This document shows, piece after piece, positions 62,581 through 64,000 of a DNA stretch of 64,000 nt. The notes under the pieces were generated by a model. The model searched no databases. It was not told the origin of the DNA and saw only the letters and a program-made list of their open reading frames with translations. Origin of the DNA: Flavipsychrobacter stenotrophus (GTDB taxonomy: Bacteria; Bacteroidota; Bacteroidia; Chitinophagales; Chitinophagaceae); assembly GCF_002954265.1 (NCBI RefSeq), contig NZ_PPSL01000001.1, positions 186,001-250,000 on the forward strand, written 5' to 3'. The first letter of the stretch is position 1. The number at the start of each line of letters is the position of its first letter. The position numbers and the translations under genes were made by a program.

Positions 62581-63084
62581 ATGAAAAAAAGTGCAATTGC
62601 TTTCCTCCTATTTTCAGCATCATATTGCTCAGGGCAAAAGTTAATTCCTTTTTATGATAGTGTAAATAAACTCCATATTTCCTTTCCTGAAAACTGGTCA
62701 GCAGGTTACAGAGCTACAGGATATGAGGGTATCTCTTTTGTTAAAGATCCAATTAATTTACATGGAGAAAAAAATATAATTGAAAAAATTGAGGTTGTAA
62801 GAGATAAAGAAACCAGTATAGCTATGCTTTCAGAATTGAGTTTAGTAAATATGTACTATCCCAATTCACTAATACAATTTAATAAAAATCGTTTAAAATA
62901 TGTTGTTGATAATTTTCAGCAATCTATATTGCATGGAACATCCACTCTCAATTTAGTTCGTTTTCAGTTTTATTTTTGCCATAATACCGATGTTTTTCTT
63001 TTGTCTGGCACATGTCAGGCGAAAGAATTTGACAGATATCACAAACTTTACACAGATGTAGTAATGTCAATTTATTTTGACTAA
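62581..63084 (+). CDS. Secreted hypothetical protein
   Basis: 167 residues. The signal peptide MKKSAIAFLLFSASYCSGQ, possibly with a lipobox Cys, is followed by a compact alpha-beta protein (LIPFYDSVNKLHISFPENWSAGYRATGYEGISF and RFQFYFCHNTDVFLLSGTCQAKEFDRYHKLY). The F-P-E-N-W pattern near 38 recalls PsbP-like or DUF1795-like stress-surface proteins but is not decisive. The gene is AT-rich and follows a gene remnant cut by a REP element, so the pair may once have been an operon. Confidence 0.6.
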   Translation: MKKSAIAFLLFSASYCSGQKLIPFYDSVNKLHISFPENWSAGYRATGYEGISFVKDPINLHGEKNIIEKIEVVRDKETSIAMLSELSLVNMYYPNSLIQFNKNRLKYVVDNFQQSILHGTSTLNLVRFQFYFCHNTDVFLLSGTCQAKEFDRYHKLYTDVVMSIYFD

Positions 63085-63127
63085 CTGTTTATTTTCAAAA
63101 CTGTCCATTATGACCAACCCAAGCTCT

Positions 63128-63236
63128 CCGTAGTCTTTTCACAAAACAAAAAAGGGTCGCTAAACGAAGTCTATTCACGGAGTTCATCCCGATTATTTCG
63201 GGGTTTGTCCGGCACGGAATCTCCCGATTACCGTAA
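63128..63236 (+). repeat. REP unit, copy 2
   Basis: Nearly the same as 61577-61689, in the same direction. It differs by several substitutions and a few small gaps. The final part GGAATCTCCCGATTACCGTAA differs from the first copy at one base. Confidence 0.75.
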
Positions 63237-63513
63237 ACAGACAAGATATAACTCGAATTATAAACCTAACTACATTTAGACTACTGCCGGTCAAAAGATA
63301 TCCACATTTTGTTAATACACTTCACCGGTAAACACCAATGCAGTAACTTGCACCCAAAATTATATATTACCATTTCCTAAATCCATACCATCAACATTAG
63401 CCACCACTCTGCCGCCATACACCCAATCCATGCCCCATTACAATTTCATTTCCATTGGGTATCCACCCGGGAGACAAACAACATCAGCAGAACCTAGCTA
63501 TGGCGAAAAATAG

Positions 63514-64000
63514 CCTGTCCCGCCCTTCAAGCGGTGGTTCAGACAAACCCAATCGGGCATGATCGGGCATAATCCAAAACCACAAACCAATGAAAATCAA
63601 CAAACTACACCATACTAATGCCCGATTACAATTTCATTTTCATCGGGCATTTCCCCCAAACTATCTATTAAAGGAAGATAACGCATCGGGAATCACAGCC
63701 TTCAGTTGATCAGCGTAATCAGGCCTGTCCCGCCCTTCAAGCGCGAGTTCGGACAATCCGATCGGGCATGATCGGGCATAACCCAAAACCACAAACCAAT
63801 GAAAATCAACAAACTACACCACACTAATGCCCGATTACAATTTCATTTTCATCGGGCATTTCCCCCAAACTATCTTTTAAAAGAAGATAACGCATCGGGA
63901 ATCACAGCCTTCAGTTGATCAGCATAATCAAGCCTGTCCCGCCCTTCAAGCTGGAGTTCAGGCAAACTAATCAGCCCGGCTGGCCGCAGTCTGCAGGTAA
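63514..64000. repeat. 210-bp tandem repeats, at least 2.3 copies
   Basis: Copies begin at CCTGTCCCGCCCTTCAAGC at 63514, 63724 and 63933 (spacing 210 and 209 bp). The third continues off the window. Each carries a palindrome TGCCCGAT...ATCGGGCA (63619-63649 in the first) and a direct pair of ATCGGGCAT. A degenerate palindrome copy is at 63430-63462. Differences among copies lie mostly just after the repeat start, while about 150 bp downstream are nearly invariant. Confidence 0.82.

Larger units (their letters stand above)
63085..64000. other. Repeat-filled right end of the window
   Basis: 916 bp without a gene. It contains a REP copy (63128-63236), about 190 bp of unassigned AT-rich DNA, a degenerate repeat (63430-63462), and the 210-bp tandem repeats from 63514 on. 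No promoter or coding signal was recognised. Confidence 0.6.

Noticed and set aside
63514-64000. CRISPR array in the tandem repeats
   Set aside because: Repeats are about 210 bp and near-continuous, without short repeats separated by unique spacers, and no cas gene lies in the window.

Overview
The window looks like a chromosomal segment of an aerobic member of the Bacteroidota, most probably Chitinophagales or a relative. The reasons are -7 boxes of the TAnnTTTG type with an upstream TTG, outer-membrane beta-barrel and DUF families typical of the phylum, a CGHC thioredoxin family with DUF4369/DUF5106-like N-termini, LytTR regulators with propeller-type sensor kinases, and an oxygen-dependent HemF. 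Genus-level identity cannot be read from the sequence alone.

Positions 1-12158 form an accessory region. It holds a receiver-only response regulator, a frameshifted DUF2383 gene, a fused pair of gene stumps (MFS transporter and S24 repressor), a complete IS3-family element with repeated ends, a large serine recombinase with a small co-translated partner, and a minus-strand cluster consisting of a tyrosine recombinase, an unknown 319-aa protein that overlaps it by 4 nt, an HTH protein, a zinc-finger protein and a small membrane protein. A tRNA-Arg(CCG) follows. Its 5' half is repeated exactly (31 bp) at 12128-12158, and the DNA between carries stumps of a phage integrase, a portal protein and a GH24 lysozyme: a deleted prophage framed by its att sites.

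Positions 12179-38998 are mostly core genome. They include a SurA-like chaperone, phosphofructokinase, and a seven-gene heme operon on the minus strand (hemA-hemC-hemD-hemE-hemF-hemB-hemL). After a DsbA-like protein and a yceI/hxlR divergent pair, hemH and a hemJ-like gene complete the route from glutamyl-tRNA to protoheme. Then come pyrD, a TlpA-like protein, a methyltransferase, twin DUF5684 membrane proteins, a NarL-type regulator, gpsA, an efflux adaptor and metG.

Positions 39000-61410 hold envelope and signalling genes: a PIN toxin/antitoxin pair, an outer-membrane receptor, an ECF sigma factor with a cupin-type anti-sigma factor, two tandem secreted thioredoxin-like paralogues followed by a double-parvulin foldase, gmhA with a gmhB-like phosphatase, a DUF6600 protein, cutC, a glycosylasparaginase-type hydrolase, a TPR lipoprotein, and a LytTR regulator overlapping its sensor kinase.

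From 61411 to the end the DNA is repeat-rich: a REP-associated tyrosine transposase (RAYT) between perfect 28-bp inverted repeats, further REP copies, a gene remnant, and 210-bp tandem repeats that run off the window. I found no plainly new system. The best candidates for one are the integrase-coupled unknown gene (8135-9094) and the twin thioredoxin/foldase cluster (46175-51318).
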